Shown: in pieces, positions 1-5,532 of the stretch
Numbering within the stretch: the stretch's first letter is position 1
How the letters are laid out: the number at the start of each line of letters is the position of its first letter
NCBI GenBank assembly: GCA_012837565.1
Contig: DUQY01000200.1
Location: 1 to 5,532 of the forward strand
Direction: 5' to 3'
DNA: 5,532 bases
DNA from: Bacteroidales bacterium
GTDB taxonomy: Bacteria; Bacteroidota; Bacteroidia; Bacteroidales; P3
Translations under genes and position numbers: made by a program
Notes under the pieces: model-generated
What the model was told of the DNA's origin: nothing
Databases searched by the model: none
The model's input: only the letters and a program-made list of their open reading frames with translations

Positions 1-548
1 ATGGAAATGGTTTGGCTTTTATAAGATGGAAGGATAATGGGTATATAATAGATACAAAAAATTTCCCAACCAATCCTAATTGGGTACGTGCAGGAGCAAA
101 GAATACAGTAGTAAATGATAATGGAGATATGATATTGACAGGAATGTTTAATAATAGTATTGACTTTGGTAATATACAATTAACATCAGGAGGTAATAGT
201 ACAGCATATATTGCAAAATTTAACGACCCATCTTTTATAATTCCTTTTGAGGGAGGAGACACATTAAATGACCAAGAGCCACAATCATTAAACGATATTT
301 CAATTCAAAAAGAAAATGAAATCCTAGTTTACCCCAACCCAACCAAAGACGAAGTATATATAAGAACAAAAGGAGAGCAAATAAACTCCTATTCCCTTTG
401 TAATATTAGTGGACAACTTCTCTTAAAGGATGAAAAGGTAAAAACAAATAGTCAAAAGATTAGTCTTAGAGATTTCCCAAAGGGTGTTTATATCTTGAAA
501 GTTGTAACCAATAAGAATGTTTATTCACGGAAAGTAGTTAAGAATTAG
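1..548 (+). CDS. Secreted beta-propeller-type protein with C-terminal T9SS type A sorting domain (3' part only)
   Basis: The reading frame is open to the left edge (first full codon at base 3), so this is the C-terminal 181 residues of a longer protein. An internal TTG at base 12 is not credible as a start because coding-like sequence continues before it. Residues about 37-74 (VVNDNGDMILTG, then IDFG, LTSGG, YIAKF) match the repeat pattern of SBBP-like beta-propeller blades in secreted Bacteroidota proteins. The preceding FIRWKDNG looks like the end of an earlier blade. After a linker, residues about 106-181 form a Por secretion system type A sorting domain: YPNPT near residue 110, a GVYILKV block, and a basic KVVKN end. 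By family knowledge, such domains direct export through the outer membrane by the type IX system and are then removed, often with attachment to surface polysaccharide. The ligand or enzymatic role of the missing N-terminal part cannot be judged. Sorting domain confident; propeller assignment moderate. Confidence 0.88.
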   Translation, partial: GNGLAFIRWKDNGYIIDTKNFPTNPNWVRAGAKNTVVNDNGDMILTGMFNNSIDFGNIQLTSGGNSTAYIAKFNDPSFIIPFEGGDTLNDQEPQSLNDISIQKENEILVYPNPTKDEVYIRTKGEQINSYSLCNISGQLLLKDEKVKTNSQKISLRDFPKGVYILKVVTNKNVYSRKVVKN

Positions 549-568
549 TTAGTTATTCTTGATTATTT
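532..568 (+). terminator. Hairpin spanning the convergent stop codons (possible terminator of the upstream + strand gene)
   Basis: Bases 532-545 pair with 555-568 as an uninterrupted 14-bp stem around a 9-base loop, if three G-U pairs are allowed (534/566, 537/563, 539/561). The wobbles are valid only in the + strand transcript; in the minus transcript they become A-C mismatches. The stop codons of both converging genes lie at the loop (546-548 on +, 553-555 on minus). The stem is AU-rich and no clean U tract follows, so it is at best a weak intrinsic terminator. No better terminator for the + gene is visible in the 4-bp gap. Because both arms are coding, chance complementarity is possible. 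Confidence 0.35.
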
Positions 569-1317
569 ACTCCGTAACCAAAGAGTGAGAAATCGGCAAG
601 GGTGGGGTCTAAGGGGAATATGGTTTTCATATTATTTGTTATTTCAATTGCGGTTTTCATATTTGCTTGCTTAGAACATGTTAGTCCAAGTCTTAGTGCC
701 TGCCTGTGAACATGGGTGTCAACAGGTATTATTAGATCTTTTGGTTTAAGAATAGTCCAAATGCCTAAATCCACAATTCCATCATTTCTAACCAACCATC
801 GCATTAGCATACATAGTCTCTTACATGCTGATGTATTATTGATTGGTATGCCTTCTACTTCTTTGAATATATGAATTATAGCATCAATTACATCTAAGCA
901 AGGGTTGTTTGAATAAGGGTGTTTTAAAATTTCTTTCTCTATCTTCTGCTCTAAGCTTTGATTACCCTCTTCAATATAGATAGTAAATAGAGTTTGGCAG
1001 AGATTATAGAAGTCTTTGTTCTTATAGAAACGATATAGTGATTTTTCATCACCTCGATATCTCTCAAAACCTCTTTCTTTGATATAGTTATATGGAGTTA
1101 AATACTCCGTATTATCAAATTCCTTATGTATGTTTTCAAGAGTTTTGAGTATGGCTTTTCTATTGCCATAAGCTAACCAAGAACTTATAAATGCAGATAT
1201 TTCTATATCTTTTTTATCTTGGTATTTATGAGGATATTGAATAGGGTCTTTTCCAATAAACTCCTTTATATTATATGTTTTTGCGTATTCAAGAAGAAGG
1301 GATTCTTTATTTTTCAT
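553..1317 (-). CDS. TIGR02757/DUF2400 family protein (endonuclease III-like fold suspected)
   Basis: The 254-residue product matches the TIGR02757 (DUF2400) family, common in Bacteroidota and of unproven function, at about the usual full length. Recognisable blocks run in family order: DIEI near 37-40, LAYGNR at 48-53, KRLCMLMRWLVR at 166-177, VDLGIW at 182-187, IPVDTHVHR at 197-205, and DPTLADFSLFGYGV at 237-250. The VDTHVHR block resembles the VDTHIFR segment of endonuclease III, which carries its catalytic aspartate; Asp200 would be the equivalent here. The glycosylase lysine motif (GVGRKTA type) and the four-cysteine iron-sulfur cluster are not seen, so base-excision activity should not be assumed. 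Its ATG overlaps the last 11 bases of the upstream GH3-hydrolase gene, implying one transcript and probable translational coupling. An AAGG abuts the ATG with no spacing, so it is unlikely to be a working ribosome site. Family call firm; biochemical role unknown. Confidence 0.88.
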   Translation of the reverse strand: MKNKESLLLEYAKTYNIKEFIGKDPIQYPHKYQDKKDIEISAFISSWLAYGNRKAILKTLENIHKEFDNTEYLTPYNYIKERGFERYRGDEKSLYRFYKNKDFYNLCQTLFTIYIEEGNQSLEQKIEKEILKHPYSNNPCLDVIDAIIHIFKEVEGIPINNTSACKRLCMLMRWLVRNDGIVDLGIWTILKPKDLIIPVDTHVHRQALRLGLTCSKQANMKTAIEITNNMKTIFPLDPTLADFSLFGYGVNNQE

Positions 1318-4264
1318 CCTTAATTGACTTGTTTTTCTTGCTATCTCTTATTCCTTCATATACGAGATCGTGTATGCTTGTTCTTATATTTAGTTTCGAT
1401 AGTTTATTGTCATTTGCTGAAGGGTAAACTCTATTTGATAGGAAGATTAATGTTATTTTCTCAACTGGGTCTATCCAAAAGTATGTACCTGTAAAACCTG
1501 TATGTCCATAGCTCTTTTCTGATGCGTATTTCGAACAAGGGGAATTATTGTTTTTTGAGTCCTTAACAGGTTTATCAAATCCTAATACTCTTCTATTATC
1601 TTTGAAATAGGTTTTATTAAAGGTTCTTATCGTCTTCTTATCCAAATAATGTATTCCCTTATACTCACCCTCATTCATTAGCATTTGACAGATTTTACTT
1701 ATATCCGTAGCATTAGAAAATAAGCCTGCATGACCTGCAACTCCACCCATCATAGCTGCAGTTTGGTCGTGAACATATCCTCTAATAAGTTTGTTCCTAA
1801 AATAATCATCCATTTCAGTTGGTGCAATATTATCTAAGGAAAACTTATTTCTTGGGTTAAATGATGTGTGATTAAGCTCCATTAGATTATAGAAATTATT
1901 AGATAAAAACTCATCTAACTTCATGTTACTAATCACCTCTATCACTTCTCCAAGTAAAATAAAGCCTAAGTCAGAGTAAACGTAACCTTGTTTTTTGTTT
2001 AACTCGCTTTTTGCAATCTTCTTTAGTATTTCACTTTTATAATCTTTCTTTATACATAAGCTATCGCATACCATGATATAATCCTCCATTGCAGAAGGAT
2101 TGAATGAGTAATATAAAGGGTCTGGTTTCTTATCTTTTAGGGTTTCTGAGTAGAAAGGAACCCATGCTTTTAGCTGAGCATTATGAGAAAGAGCTTGTTT
2201 TATAGTTATTTTCTTCTTGTTTGTATGTTTTAGATATGGTAAGTATTTCGATAGCTTATCATCCAAATCATACTTATCTTCTTCATAAAGTTTCATCATT
2301 GCAAGGGTAGTGGATAATGCTTTTGTTAGGGAGGCAACATCGTAGATTGTGTTTTTATTAACCCTATCAATTGAATCATAGGTTAGGTATCCATAAGATT
2401 TAGAATATATCATATCATTCTCATGTAATACAATAACTTGACAACCTGGATATGCACCAAGAGATATTCCTTTATTAGCAATGCTATCAATCTTTTTCAA
2501 ATACTCAATGCTTATTCCATTTTCCACAAAGTTTGCCCAATACATTATATCCTCATCATATTTTAGACTATGATTAACTTTGAGACTTTCAGAACTTGTT
2601 ACAGGGAGTTTTCCCTCAACATCAATTAATCCAAAAATACTATTAGCCAAAGCTTTTTGTATATATGGCATATTTTCATAACCAAGTAGAATTGAGTTTA
2701 TACAGTCTAAGCTATCAAATTGTATAAGTGAGTAGGGGTTAGCAAATAGTGCAAGAATTACATTATAATCTTTTTCTAAGAATTTTAAATCCTCAATAGC
2801 TTTCTTGCTTACACCATAATTGTTATTTGCTCTCTTTTTTATATCTCCACAGATAACAGTAATAATATAATCAAAATCTTGTAGTTCTTTTGCTATTTGA
2901 TGAATTGAATCACCCTCTTTTATTTGATAAAACTTAGCATCATTATATATATTAATGGTTGAAGTGAAATCTTTTATATCTTCAATACCTAACTGCACAA
3001 TAGCAATCTTAGCATTGTTTCTATCAACAATTGGAAGATTATTATCTGTGTTTTTTACAAGAGTTATTATCTTTTCTGATATTTGATTAGATATTTCTTC
3101 GGCTTGATTAATAAGTTCTTTGCTTGGAAGGGTAATTTCTTTTTTTGTTTCTGAAAATAGACCTAAATCATATTTTAATTCTAATACTTTTCTGCACTTG
3201 CTATCAATATCTTTTTCTGTTATTCTCTTATCTTTTATTGCTTTAAGAATAGCAGTTACTGCTTTATATTCGTTTTTTGGCATAAGAAGAATATCAACGC
3301 CAGCCATTAGAGCTCTAACTTCAGCCTCACCATCAGTATAGTTTTTGGTAACTCCACTCATATTTAATGCATCTGTTATAACAAGACCATCAAACTTTAA
3401 TTCTTTTCTTAGGTAATCATCAATTACTTCTTTGCTTAGGGAAGATGGGAGTTTCTTGTCCGAAATCAAACTTGGAATATTCAGATGACCAATCATAACC
3501 ATTTTAGCACCTCTATCAATTGAATAACGAAAGGGATATGTATCTATGGAATCTATAAATCCTTTTGTATGATTAATTGTTGGTAGGTCGTAATGCGAAT
3601 CAACTTCTGTATCTCCATGACCAGGGAAATGCTTTAAGGAACCTAATACTCCATTATCTTCCATCCCTTTTGCATAAGCCCATGACAGTTTTGCAACTCT
3701 TTCTTTATCCTCTCCAAATGAACGTGAATCAATAACAGGATTCTTAGGATTTTGGTTAATATCCACGCAGGGAGCAAAGTTTATATGAATACCCATAGCC
3801 TTAGCCTGAAGAGCAATATTCTTACCCATTTCATAAACCAATGAGTCATTATCAGTAGCTCCAATACTTATTTGTCTTGGAAAGGAATAACCATCTGTCA
3901 TTCTCATTCCCAACCCCCATTCTCCATCAATACTAAATATTAGAGGTGTTTTGGCAATCTTAGAATATGTTTTATTAAGTTCAAGCATTATATCCCCACT
4001 ACCTCTAAAGAAACATATACCTCCAATATTTAAACTATCTATTGACTTTGAAATCATATTTACATAAGGAGTATTGTTTTTGGTGTCGGAAGCAATAATA
4101 ATTATCTGCCCAATCTTATCGTTTAGGCTCATAGACTTCATCTTATTATTGATGAATATATCTTTTTGGGTAAGATTTAAAGGAGGTGCTTCAACTTGAG
4201 CTGTAACGCAGGATGAAAATAGAATAGAGAAGAAGATTGAGATAATTATTGGATAAAGTTTCAT
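1307..4264 (-). CDS. Lipoprotein fusing GH3 beta-N-acetylhexosaminidase to a beta-lactamase-like serine hydrolase
   Basis: This 985-residue protein joins two enzymes. Residues 1-19 form a lipoprotein signal peptide (MKLYPIIIS, hydrophobic core, LFSSC, Cys19 lipidated), so it should be anchored in the envelope. Residues about 40-370 are a GH3 catalytic barrel of the NagZ type: SIDGEWG at 111-117, DSRSFGED at 179-186, KHFPGHGDT at 211-219 followed by DSH (Asp222-His224, the NagZ acid/base dyad), and ITDALNMSG with Asp298 as expected nucleophile. Residues about 395-560 look like the GH3 C-terminal domain. Residues about 590-970 are a PF00144 serine hydrolase: SLTK with Ser645 and Lys648, YSD at 763-765 in the YxN position, and HTG at 921-923 in the KTG position. 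The family suggests release of N-acetylglucosamine from muropeptides plus a peptidase or esterase step; the latter is inference. This fusion is known in Bacteroidota. The ATG at 4264 is preferred over an upstream in-frame TTG at 4297: it begins the signal peptide, and the TTG lies inside the -7 box. Confidence 0.93.
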   Translation of the reverse strand: MKLYPIIISIFFSILFSSCVTAQVEAPPLNLTQKDIFINNKMKSMSLNDKIGQIIIIASDTKNNTPYVNMISKSIDSLNIGGICFFRGSGDIMLELNKTYSKIAKTPLIFSIDGEWGLGMRMTDGYSFPRQISIGATDNDSLVYEMGKNIALQAKAMGIHINFAPCVDINQNPKNPVIDSRSFGEDKERVAKLSWAYAKGMEDNGVLGSLKHFPGHGDTEVDSHYDLPTINHTKGFIDSIDTYPFRYSIDRGAKMVMIGHLNIPSLISDKKLPSSLSKEVIDDYLRKELKFDGLVITDALNMSGVTKNYTDGEAEVRALMAGVDILLMPKNEYKAVTAILKAIKDKRITEKDIDSKCRKVLELKYDLGLFSETKKEITLPSKELINQAEEISNQISEKIITLVKNTDNNLPIVDRNNAKIAIVQLGIEDIKDFTSTINIYNDAKFYQIKEGDSIHQIAKELQDFDYIITVICGDIKKRANNNYGVSKKAIEDLKFLEKDYNVILALFANPYSLIQFDSLDCINSILLGYENMPYIQKALANSIFGLIDVEGKLPVTSSESLKVNHSLKYDEDIMYWANFVENGISIEYLKKIDSIANKGISLGAYPGCQVIVLHENDMIYSKSYGYLTYDSIDRVNKNTIYDVASLTKALSTTLAMMKLYEEDKYDLDDKLSKYLPYLKHTNKKKITIKQALSHNAQLKAWVPFYSETLKDKKPDPLYYSFNPSAMEDYIMVCDSLCIKKDYKSEILKKIAKSELNKKQGYVYSDLGFILLGEVIEVISNMKLDEFLSNNFYNLMELNHTSFNPRNKFSLDNIAPTEMDDYFRNKLIRGYVHDQTAAMMGGVAGHAGLFSNATDISKICQMLMNEGEYKGIHYLDKKTIRTFNKTYFKDNRRVLGFDKPVKDSKNNNSPCSKYASEKSYGHTGFTGTYFWIDPVEKITLIFLSNRVYPSANDNKLSKLNIRTSIHDLVYEGIRDSKKNKSIKDEK

Positions 4265-4294
4265 TTCAAAATATGGTTTTGCAGTATAGTTTTG

Positions 4295-4302
4295 CAAAGA
4301 TA
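4295..4302 (-). promoter_or_regulatory. Bacteroidota-type -7 box (TATCTTTG) for the GH3-hydrolase operon
   Basis: Read on the minus strand, TATCTTTG matches the Bacteroidota primary sigma factor -7 consensus TAnnTTTG exactly and is followed by CAAA. It lies 30 bp upstream of the chosen ATG, so the message would start near 4288-4290 with a leader of about 25 bases. A clear -33 TTTG is not at the usual distance: the nearest (4327-4330) is about 24 bases away instead of about 19-20, and it overlaps the T tract of the upstream terminator. Good -7 box, poor -33 box. Confidence 0.6.
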
Positions 4303-4327
4303 AGAAAAAGAAAGAATACTATATAAC

Positions 4328-4361
4328 AAAAAAAAAGCTACTAATTAACTTAGCAGCTTTT
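4328..4361 (-). terminator. Intrinsic terminator of the small lipoprotein gene
   Basis: On the minus strand, AAAAGCTGCTAA and TTAGTAGCTTTT form a 12-bp stem (bases 4350-4361 with 4333-4344) around a 5-base loop, with a single G-U wobble at 4354/4340. The stem runs directly into nine consecutive T residues (complement of 4328-4336). It begins 22 bases after the stop codon of the lipoprotein gene and is the textbook rho-independent layout for that strand. In the + direction the wobble becomes an A-C mismatch and the trailing T tract is only four bases, so it serves mainly the minus strand. Confidence 0.85.
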
Positions 4362-4382
4362 CTCTAATTAAGATAAATCTAA

Positions 4383-4838
4383 TTATAAAACTCTTCTAAC
4401 TTCAATAATAGCTTGTTGAATTCTTTTCTTGTAAGTTGCGTTATCAGAACATTCTTTAACAGCAGCTTCTCTTGCAGCAGCTTCTTTCTTCAAAGCAGCA
4501 TATTCTTTAAGACCAGCAGCGCCAGTTCCTTTGTTTTGATTAGCTTTTGAAATTCTTAATGAAAAACTTTCGTACTCTGTTACAACTTTTTCACATGGAT
4601 CAACTTTAGGTTCTTCAACCTTAGGAGCTGGTTTTTCTTTTGGAGTAGTAGCTTTTGGAGTAGTAGCTTTTGGTGTAGTAGCAACAGGAGCTTCAGCTTC
4701 TTCAACAGGAGTTTCAATTACTTCAACCATAGTTTCAATTGCAGTTTCTGTTGATGTTTCAACTGTAGCTTCTTTTTTACCACATGATGCAGTTAATGCA
4801 ACTAAAGCAATTCCTAATAATAAGTGTTTTACTTTCAT
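4383..4838 (-). CDS. Small lipoprotein with TTPKA repeat linker and C-terminal helical two-cysteine domain
   Basis: The 151-residue product starts with a clear lipoprotein signal peptide: MKVKH, a hydrophobic core, then LTASC with Cys19 as the lipidated residue. Residues 20-52 are low-complexity and rich in Glu, Thr and Val. Residues 54-68 hold three TTPKA-type units, followed by a Pro/Lys/Glu stretch to about 80, so residues 20-80 should be an extended disordered tether. Residues 81-151 look like a compact helical domain (PCEKVVTEYESF, then an Ala/Lys/Glu-rich helix, then KECSDN and an IIEVRRVL end). Cys82 and Cys130 could form a disulfide. The CE..V..YE pattern and a second Cys about 50 residues on recall a helical domain in other Bacteroidota lipoproteins of unknown function, but I cannot confirm a family. 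The gene has its own likely promoter and a strong terminator, so it appears monocistronic. An A-rich leader, no Shine-Dalgarno, precedes the ATG. Function unknown; an envelope tether is a guess. Confidence 0.85.
   Translation of the reverse strand: MKVKHLLLGIALVALTASCGKKEATVETSTETAIETMVEVIETPVEEAEAPVATTPKATTPKATTPKEKPAPKVEEPKVDPCEKVVTEYESFSLRISKANQNKGTGAAGLKEYAALKKEAAAREAAVKECSDNATYKKRIQQAIIEVRRVL
4637..4681 (-). repeat. Three tandem 15-bp units encoding TTPKA
   Basis: Three direct 15-base copies lie at 4637-4651, 4652-4666 and 4667-4681. On the + strand the first two are identical (CTTTTGGAGTAGTAG) and the third differs by one base (A to T at 4674, silent in a Thr/Pro codon context). They encode the TTPKA units of the lipoprotein linker in frame, so gain or loss of a unit would change tether length by five residues without a frameshift. 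The near identity at DNA level suggests recent duplication or slippage. Confidence 0.9.
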
Positions 4839-4880
4839 AATTTTCTTTTTTTTAAGTTATTAATCATTAATTTGACTTTG

Positions 4881-4888
4881 CAATAATA
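4881..4888 (-). promoter_or_regulatory. Probable -7 box (TATTATTG) of the small lipoprotein gene
   Basis: On the minus strand TATTATTG followed by CAAA differs by one base from the TAnnTTTG consensus. It lines up with the -7 box of the downstream GH3-hydrolase gene as a shared TATnnTTGCAAA. It sits 42 bp before the ATG, giving a leader of about 35 bases. An alternative box, TTATTTTG at 4889-4896, is immediately adjacent and also has one mismatch. No convincing -33 TTTG is seen for either. Confidence 0.45.
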
Positions 4889-5027
4889 CAAAATAATTTG
4901 CACTTAGAGTATATAAAATTTAAATAAATAATTTGTTTTACGCCTCCACAATAAATTATTCTTTTATAATCAATCTATTATCTTTTATCTTACCATGTAA
5001 ACTAAATCTAAAAACATTGTATAATGC

Positions 5028-5085
5028 CTTAGTAATTAACCATAATCACACAAATAAGATATTTTTCTCTGGTTTAACTAATAAG
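5028..5085 (-). repeat. Imperfect inverted repeat just after the DAHP synthase/chorismate mutase gene
   Basis: Bases 5028-5042 and 5070-5085 are near inverse complements (CTTAGTAATTAACCA against TGGTTTAACTAATAAG). They could form a stem of about 15 bp with one mismatch, one bulged base and one G-U pair in the minus transcript, around a 27-base loop. It begins 2 bases after the stop codon of the biosynthetic gene. A T5 run comes only about 13 bases later, so it is not a standard terminator. It may act as a 3' stabilising or weak terminating hairpin. The rest of the 249-bp gap (4839-5087) holds the candidate promoter for the lipoprotein gene and no credible gene. Confidence 0.4.
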
Positions 5086-5087
5086 TT

Positions 5088-5532
5088 TTATTTCTTAAAG
5101 ATATCATTTTGTATCCTTATGGACTCTTGATGAATTGATTCAAATAAATCTTTAATAAAATCTTTATCCAATAAGCTTCCTTGAGTTCTTTCTAATCTTT
5201 TTTTTATCATTTCATCCAAACGCTTAACCTGAAGTATTGGAATGTTTTTTTCTTTCTTAATCCTTGCAATCTCAATTGCTAAACCCATTCTTTGTTTTAT
5301 TATATTGATTAATTCAAAATCTAAGCTGTCAATCTCTTCTCTGATAGTAAATATTGGATTTATATCTTCAAAGCTATTTTGAGGAATCTTTAATTCTTTC
5401 AATAACATACTAAGGGCAAAGGGAGTGATTTGTTGGCTGCTATCAGTCAATGCTTGTTTTGGGTTATTATGAACCTCAATCATTAGTCCATTTAAACCAA
5501 TATTTACTGCCGTTTGAGAAATCTCTTTAATC
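5088..5532 (-). CDS. Bifunctional DAHP synthase/chorismate mutase (C-terminal part only)
   Basis: The frame is open to the right edge, so only the last 147 residues are seen; the first internal ATG (5483) is not the start. Residues 1-37 (ISQTAVNIGLNGLMIEVHNNP, then ALTDSSQQITP) are the end of a type I-beta DAHP synthase barrel, which condenses phosphoenolpyruvate and erythrose 4-phosphate as the first shikimate step. Residues about 63-143 are an AroQ-type chorismate mutase, converting chorismate to prephenate. Aligning by eye to the E. coli domain, Arg11, Arg28, Lys39, Arg51, Ser84 and Gln88 correspond to Arg64, Arg81, Lys92, Arg104, Ser137 and Gln141. Asp48 and Glu52 are replaced by Gln101 and Leu105. 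This order, synthase first and mutase last, is known from Bacteroidota such as Prevotella and Porphyromonas, where the mutase domain also passes prephenate inhibition to the synthase; the same regulation is inferred here. The lipoprotein gene begins 249 bp downstream with its own promoter, so a shared operon is unlikely. Confidence 0.93.
   Translation of the reverse strand, partial: IKEISQTAVNIGLNGLMIEVHNNPKQALTDSSQQITPFALSMLLKELKIPQNSFEDINPIFTIREEIDSLDFELINIIKQRMGLAIEIARIKKEKNIPILQVKRLDEMIKKRLERTQGSLLDKDFIKDLFESIHQESIRIQNDIFKK

Noticed and set aside
3120..3341. 73-codon open frame on the + strand
   Set aside because: It lies wholly antisense to the conserved GH3 catalytic region, has a TTG start and no recognisable domain. 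It is a shadow of the real gene.
1307..4264. Possibility that the GH3 and hydrolase halves are two genes joined by an assembly or frame error
   Set aside because: The frame is continuous with no internal stop, both domains are complete, and this fusion is an established Bacteroidota architecture.
4265..4297. N-terminal extension of the GH3-hydrolase protein by 11 residues from a TTG
   Set aside because: The extension would precede a complete lipoprotein signal peptide and its start codon lies within the -7 promoter box, so it would not be in the transcript.
4943..4947. GGAGG on the minus strand, resembling a Shine-Dalgarno site
   Set aside because: No start codon at suitable spacing opens a meaningful frame, and the other genes here do not use such sites.
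4956..5045. 29-codon stop-free stretch on the minus strand, in frame with the DAHP synthase/chorismate mutase gene after two stop codons
   Set aside because: It has no usable ATG near its beginning and no family resemblance. A decayed extension of the upstream gene is conceivable, but the mutase domain is already complete before the first stop.
4933..5130. 65-codon open frame on the + strand in the gap and overlapping the chorismate mutase 3' end
   Set aside because: TTG start, no promoter or ribosome site, composition typical of AT-rich noncoding DNA, and it overlaps a firmly assigned gene by over 40 bases.

Overview
The window reads as chromosomal DNA from an AT-rich member of the Bacteroidota. 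Four signs support this: a type A sorting domain of the type IX secretion system at the end of the first gene; two lipoproteins with Bacteroidota-style signal peptides; a DAHP synthase fused to a C-terminal chorismate mutase; and -7 promoter boxes resembling TAnnTTTG, with no convincing Shine-Dalgarno sites. I see no tRNA, rRNA, CRISPR array, insertion sequence or phage gene.

Layout. Bases 1-548 (+) hold the 3' end of a secreted beta-propeller-type protein ending in a T9SS sorting domain. It converges, with only 4 bp between stop codons, on a two-gene unit on the minus strand. That unit is a lipoprotein fusing a glycoside hydrolase family 3 beta-N-acetylhexosaminidase to a serine beta-lactamase-like hydrolase (1307-4264), followed with an 11-bp overlap by a TIGR02757/DUF2400 protein (553-1317). 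Upstream lies a 118-bp gap carrying a promoter for the fusion gene and a strong intrinsic terminator for the next gene, a small lipoprotein with a TTPKA repeat linker (4383-4838, minus). A 249-bp AT-rich gap follows, with a likely promoter for the small lipoprotein and an imperfect inverted repeat. Bases 5088-5532 (minus) are the 3' end of the bifunctional DAHP synthase/chorismate mutase, cut by the window edge.

How the genes relate. The four minus-strand genes appear to form at least two transcription units: the small lipoprotein alone (own promoter, own terminator) and the GH3-hydrolase/TIGR02757 pair. The fusion protein probably acts on cell-wall muropeptides or related amino sugars at the envelope. 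The aromatic-biosynthesis gene and the secreted protein look like unrelated neighbours. No novel multi-gene system is evident. The points most worth following are the fusion enzyme coupled to an uncharacterised endonuclease III-like protein, the repeat-bearing lipoprotein, and the hairpin built over two convergent stop codons.
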